A stretch of 26,505 nt of DNA from JAUIEH01 sp964483375 (GTDB lineage: Bacteria > Pseudomonadota > Alphaproteobacteria > Caulobacterales > Maricaulaceae): positions 1 through 26,505 of the forward strand of contig CAZABJ010000040.1 of the NCBI GenBank assembly GCA_964483375.1. Reading direction: 5' to 3'. The position numbers and the translations under genes are program-made. A model generated the notes under the pieces. It was not told the origin of the DNA. It made no database searches and saw nothing but the letters and a program-made list of their open reading frames with translations. Of the stretch, positions 23,674 to 26,505 are shown piece by piece (within the stretch, counting starts at the first letter, position 1; every line of letters starts with the position of its first letter).

Positions 23674-24389
23674 GCGGGCTCGACGTAGACGCGCGCCAGC
23701 TGGCCAAGGAGGCGGCGGCCCGAGCCGCACTCGAGTATGTTGAGGACGGCATGATTTTGGGCCTCGGCTCCGGTTCGACGGCCGAGGCGTTCATCCATTT
23801 GCTAGGCGAAAAACTCGCTGAAACCGGGTGGCGGGTGTCCGGCGTGCCGACGTCGGAGACGACCCGGGCGATCGCAATCGGCGCTGGGGTCCCGTTGAAG
23901 CCTGTCGAGCAGGCCACGCGCATCGACCTGGCGGTCGACGGGGCGGATGAGGTGGATGCGGATTTCTCCCTCATCAAGGGCGGCGGCGGCATGCTGTTGC
24001 GAGAGAAAATCATCGCCAATGCGGCGGACCATTTCTTGGTCATCATCGACCAATCCAAGGTGGTTGACCGCCTCGGCGCGTTTCCCCTGCCGGTTGAAGT
24101 GGAGCCGTTCGGCTTCACCATCACGGCGAAGGCGATATTCGACATTCTCCGAGAAACCGGCTGCGGCGGCAATGAGGTCAGCCTCCGAAGCGACGCGCAG
24201 GGGCGGCCGTTCATGACCGATGGCGGCCACTATGTTCTCGACTGCGCAGCCGCTTCGATCCCGGAGCCTGATGCGACCGACGCGGCGCTCCAAGCTATTC
24301 CCGGCGTTATTGAAACCGGCTTGTTCATCGACATGGCGCGCACCGTCATTATCGGCGCGCCCGATGAAGCGGAGATTTTAGAGCGCTAA
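23670..24389 (+). CDS. rpiA: Ribose-5-phosphate isomerase A
   Basis: Interconverts ribose 5-phosphate and ribulose 5-phosphate in the pentose phosphate pathway. 239 residues. Signatures: GLGSGSTAE at 31-39, DGADEVD with Asp90 and Asp93, and KGGGGMLLREK with Lys103 and the likely base Glu112. The frame is open upstream inside gabD, but ATG 23670 overlaps the gabD stop (ATGA) and begins the family. It is last of the glmU-gabD-rpiA unit; gor follows after an oppositely directed gene. Confidence 0.96.
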   Translation: MSGLDVDARQLAKEAAARAALEYVEDGMILGLGSGSTAEAFIHLLGEKLAETGWRVSGVPTSETTRAIAIGAGVPLKPVEQATRIDLAVDGADEVDADFSLIKGGGGMLLREKIIANAADHFLVIIDQSKVVDRLGAFPLPVEVEPFGFTITAKAIFDILRETGCGGNEVSLRSDAQGRPFMTDGGHYVLDCAAASIPEPDATDAALQAIPGVIETGLFIDMARTVIIGAPDEAEILER

Positions 24390-24452
24390 GGCGCGACGCA
24401 ATTGCGCCGCGCCCCAGCTGACGTCGGCCCGCAAAAAGGGGGGGAGCGGGCC
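24390..24452. terminator. Inverted repeats between convergent rpiA and TonB-C-like gene
   Basis: Directly after the rpiA stop, GGCGCG and CGCGCC (24390-24413) flank an inner palindrome GCAATTGC. A second stem, CGGCCCGC/GCGGGCCG (24425-24453), has a 13-nt purine loop. Neither has a T-run, so termination is likely but unproven. Confidence 0.35.
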
Positions 24453-24459
24453 GGCGCGT

Positions 24460-24840
24460 TCAAAGCCGCCTGACCTCCTCAGCCGGATCGCCGATGCGCC
24501 AACTCAGCCGAAGCCTATGAGAGGCGAAGGCTTGGTCCTGCAGCGCTTGGTAGCGCAACGCTTGCGCAACGCGCCGGGCCTCACGGCGAAATAGCCTTGA
24601 GCTGCAAACGACAGCCTCAATTCGCTCCACCCGACCGTCCGAGGCGATGCGGACCGAGACAGTGCAATCTCCCTCTAAGCCGCGCCGTCGCGCGACCACC
24701 GGATAGCGCGTCTCAGGCTGTTCCAGCAGCGTGGGTCCGTGCGCTTCGTTTTGGTTTGGAGCGTAGGTTTGTGCGTTGGCGCTGGGCGTCCCGCTCAGCG
24801 CCGCGGCGATCGCAATCACTGCGTTTCGCGACACTTTCAT
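24460..24840 (-). CDS. Exported TonB C-terminal-domain-like protein, 126 aa
   Basis: A signal peptide (about 1-23: MKVSRNAVIAIAAALSG, cleavage near ANAQ) precedes a short linker and a TonB-C-like domain (about 45-120): TRYPVVARRRGLEGDCTVSVRIASDGRVERIEAVVC then REARRVAQALRYQ. The YP...RRxGLEG and V-x-I-x-x-DGRV wording is characteristic. There is no membrane anchor or proline-rich spacer of a true TonB, so it is probably a free periplasmic protein with two cysteines that could pair (Cys59 and Cys79). The gene has an AT-rich control region with a palindrome. It is convergent with rpiA. Confidence 0.8.
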   Translation of the reverse strand: MKVSRNAVIAIAAALSGTPSANAQTYAPNQNEAHGPTLLEQPETRYPVVARRRGLEGDCTVSVRIASDGRVERIEAVVCSSRLFRREARRVAQALRYQALQDQAFASHRLRLSWRIGDPAEEVRRL

Positions 24841-24960
24841 AACAGTAATATTACACTAATGTGAAATTTAGTCCGAACACGAATTAAATTCGTGTGCGGA
24901 GCATTGCCGATTCTGGGACCAAGATGTTAAAATAAAGCATTTTAAAACAACTCCTTGAGA
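24841..24960. promoter_or_regulatory. AT-rich palindrome cluster between divergent TonB-C-like gene and gor
   Basis: Contains GTAATATTAC (24845-24854), the 19-bp odd palindrome ACACGAATTAAATTCGTGT (24877-24895) and TTAAAAT-N5-ATTTTAA (24927-24945). The first overlaps a minus-strand -10-like TAATAT close to the ATG at 24840. Base composition is sharply lower in GC than the genes. Probably operators for one or both flanking genes. Confidence 0.55.
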
Positions 24961-25111
24961 GCGCTGCCTTGAGCTGTGGAAAACTTCATTCTGCGGGGCG
25001 ATTTCGGGTTTTTGCAGCGGTTTTGGCGACCCCTCGCGCATCGCCATATGGCGGTCGAGCGGCTAAGAAGGGGCGCAAGAAACACCCCCTCGCCGCCCAT
25101 GGAGCCCGCCC

Positions 25112-26503
25112 ATGTCCGCCTACGACTACGACCTGTTTGTTATCGGAGCCGGTTCGGGCGGGGTGCGCGCGGCGCGGCTGGCGGCGGCGAAACACGGCAA
25201 GCGCGTCGGTGTTGCGGAAGCCTATAGGGTCGGCGGCACCTGCGTTATCCGCGGCTGCGTGCCGAAGAAGTTCCTCGTCTACGCCAGCGAGTTCGGCCAC
25301 GCGTTCGAGCACGCCAAAGGCTATGGCTGGACGGCGGAGGACGCCCGCTTCGACTGGACGCGCCTGATCGCCAACAAGGATGCCGAAATCGATCGGTTGT
25401 CCGCGATTTACTGGCGCAATCTTGAAAACGCCGGCGTAGAGGTCATCGAGGACCGCGCGGTGTTCGAAGACGCCCATACGCTGCGGCTCGAGAAACAGAA
25501 CCGGACGGTCACGGCGGAGAAAATCCTCATCGCCACCGGTTCAACGCCCTACAGGCCCACCGAACTCGAAGGCCAGGAAATGGCCATCACCTCGAATGAG
25601 GCGTTCCATCTCGAGCGTTTGCCAAGCCATGTGATCGTCGCCGGCGGGGGCTATATCGCATGCGAGTTCGCCATGATTTTCAATGGCCTGGGTGTCGAGA
25701 CCTGTCTTCTTTATCGCGGCGACACCGTGCTGCGCGGCTTTGATATGGACGTGCGGATGGCCATTCACGGCGAACTGAAGCGCAAGGGCGTGCGCGTCAT
25801 CACCCACGCGGTCTTTGAAAAGCTTGAACGGACGGAGGACGACCGCATCCTCGCCCATATCACCAATGGAACCCGCCTTATCGCCGATGAGGTGATGTTC
25901 GCCATCGGCCGCGTTCCGGCGACCCAAGGTCTGGGGCTTGAGGCGGCCGGGGTCGAGACGACGGAAAAAGGGGCGGTCATCGTCGACGCATTCTCGCAAA
26001 CGAATGTGGAGCACATTTACGCCGTGGGCGACGTCACCGACCGGGTGCAGCTCACCCCTGTCGCCATTCGCGAAGGCGCGGCTTTCGTGCGCACGGTTTA
26101 TGGCGGCGCGCCCACGGCGTTCGATCACAAGATGATCCCGTCGGCGGTGTTCACCCAGCCCCCCGTCGGCACCGTGGGGTGGACGGAGGCCGAAGCGCGC
26201 AAGGCCTTCGGCCAGATCGACGTCTACAAGACGAACTTCCGGCCCATGAAGCACATGCTCACCGGCGATGAAGAGCGGGTGATGATGAAGCTCATCGTGC
26301 GGCGGGATGACCAGGTCGTGGTCGGCTGCCATGTGGTGGGGCCGGACGCCGGCGAGATTATCCAGCTCGCCGGCATCGCAGTGAAGGCCGGCCTGACCAA
26401 ACAGGCGTGGGACGACACCTGCGCCGTCCACCCCACCGTGGCCGAAGAACTCGTCACCCTGCGCGAACCCTACACGCCGCCCGAACTGAAAGCGGCGGAG
26501 TGA
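25112..26503 (+). CDS. gor: Glutathione-disulfide reductase
   Basis: A FAD enzyme that reduces GSSG with NADPH in the cytoplasm. 463 residues, complete. FAD motif FVIGAGSGGVRAAR at 9-22, redox disulfide Cys44/Cys49 in GGTCVIRGCVPKK, second dinucleotide motif AGGGYIACEFA at 177-187 with Arg202 and Arg208 for the NADPH 2'-phosphate, IYAVGDVTD for FAD, and the dimer-interface His440/Glu445 in HPTVAEE. GGAG stands 7-8 nt before ATG 25112. It lies 2 bp short of the window end; the 722-bp gap from rpiA holds the TonB-C-like gene. Related oxidoreductases are less likely because both Cys and the GR-type NADPH residues are present. Confidence 0.96.
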   Translation: MSAYDYDLFVIGAGSGGVRAARLAAAKHGKRVGVAEAYRVGGTCVIRGCVPKKFLVYASEFGHAFEHAKGYGWTAEDARFDWTRLIANKDAEIDRLSAIYWRNLENAGVEVIEDRAVFEDAHTLRLEKQNRTVTAEKILIATGSTPYRPTELEGQEMAITSNEAFHLERLPSHVIVAGGGYIACEFAMIFNGLGVETCLLYRGDTVLRGFDMDVRMAIHGELKRKGVRVITHAVFEKLERTEDDRILAHITNGTRLIADEVMFAIGRVPATQGLGLEAAGVETTEKGAVIVDAFSQTNVEHIYAVGDVTDRVQLTPVAIREGAAFVRTVYGGAPTAFDHKMIPSAVFTQPPVGTVGWTEAEARKAFGQIDVYKTNFRPMKHMLTGDEERVMMKLIVRRDDQVVVGCHVVGPDAGEIIQLAGIAVKAGLTKQAWDDTCAVHPTVAEELVTLREPYTPPELKAAE

Positions 26504-26505
26504 GG

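Noticed and set aside
1..26505. CRISPR array, rRNA or insertion sequence
   Set aside because: No regularly spaced repeats, no rRNA segments and no transposase or terminal repeats were seen. The CACCTCCTTT at 4171 is a Shine-Dalgarno complement, not a 16S end.

Overview
The window is a GC-rich, densely coded bacterial chromosome segment. Gene content and protein wording (tig-clpP-clpX order with a Caulobacter-like ClpP N-terminus, a TadG-like vWA protein, a PGM/PMM of the alphaproteobacterial type, gph-rpiA-gor near one another) point to an alphaproteobacterium, probably of the Caulobacterales/Maricaulales/Hyphomonadaceae kind. The taxon is inferred; no rRNA is present. No phage, transposon, integrase or CRISPR array was seen.

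Layout. 1-2883 (minus strand): tRNA-Leu(UAG), trigger factor, ClpP and the start of ClpX, a protein folding and degradation block. 2987-3904: an alanine-rich protein of unknown function. 3994-4190 (minus): a 25-codon ORF behind a near-complete Shine-Dalgarno sequence, carrying three perfect hairpins, the last a textbook terminator. 4242-5741 (minus): a TadG-like von Willebrand A protein. 5872-7056: ArgE-type deacetylase. 7283-9843 (minus): a DUF1800-DUF1501 pair with a Tat-like signal. 9930-12483: rmlC-rmlB-rmlD for dTDP-L-rhamnose (no rmlA here). 12523-13223 (minus): ArsR regulator plus VOC protein under a leaderless promoter with a palindromic operator. 13420-14007 (minus): unknown membrane-anchored protein. 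14135-16719: an SGNH-like protein overlapped with an MBOAT O-acyltransferase. 16761-18284 (minus): phosphomannomutase/phosphoglucomutase. 18583-19396 (minus): tRNA-Val(CAC) and an XRE regulator with a degenerate S24-like domain. 19825-20058: 77-residue conserved-looking small protein. 20055-20741 (minus): phosphoglycolate phosphatase. 20836-24389: glmU-gabD-rpiA. 24460-24840 (minus): exported TonB-C-like protein behind an AT-rich, palindrome-rich control region. 25112-26503: glutathione reductase.

Themes. Envelope polysaccharide supply and decoration recurs: rmlCBD (rhamnose donor), PGM/PMM (hexose-1-phosphates), GlmU (UDP-GlcNAc) and the SGNH/MBOAT pair (O-acylation of an exported glycan). 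The rest is protein quality control, central and redox metabolism and small regulators. The most unusual items are the perfect-SD micro-ORF or structured RNA at 3994-4190, the ArsR promoter-operator at 13229-13256, the 19-bp palindrome at 24877-24895, the DUF1800/DUF1501 pair and the regulator with a lost S24 serine. No wholly new multi-gene system stands out. All calls come from reading the sequence; no database search was made.
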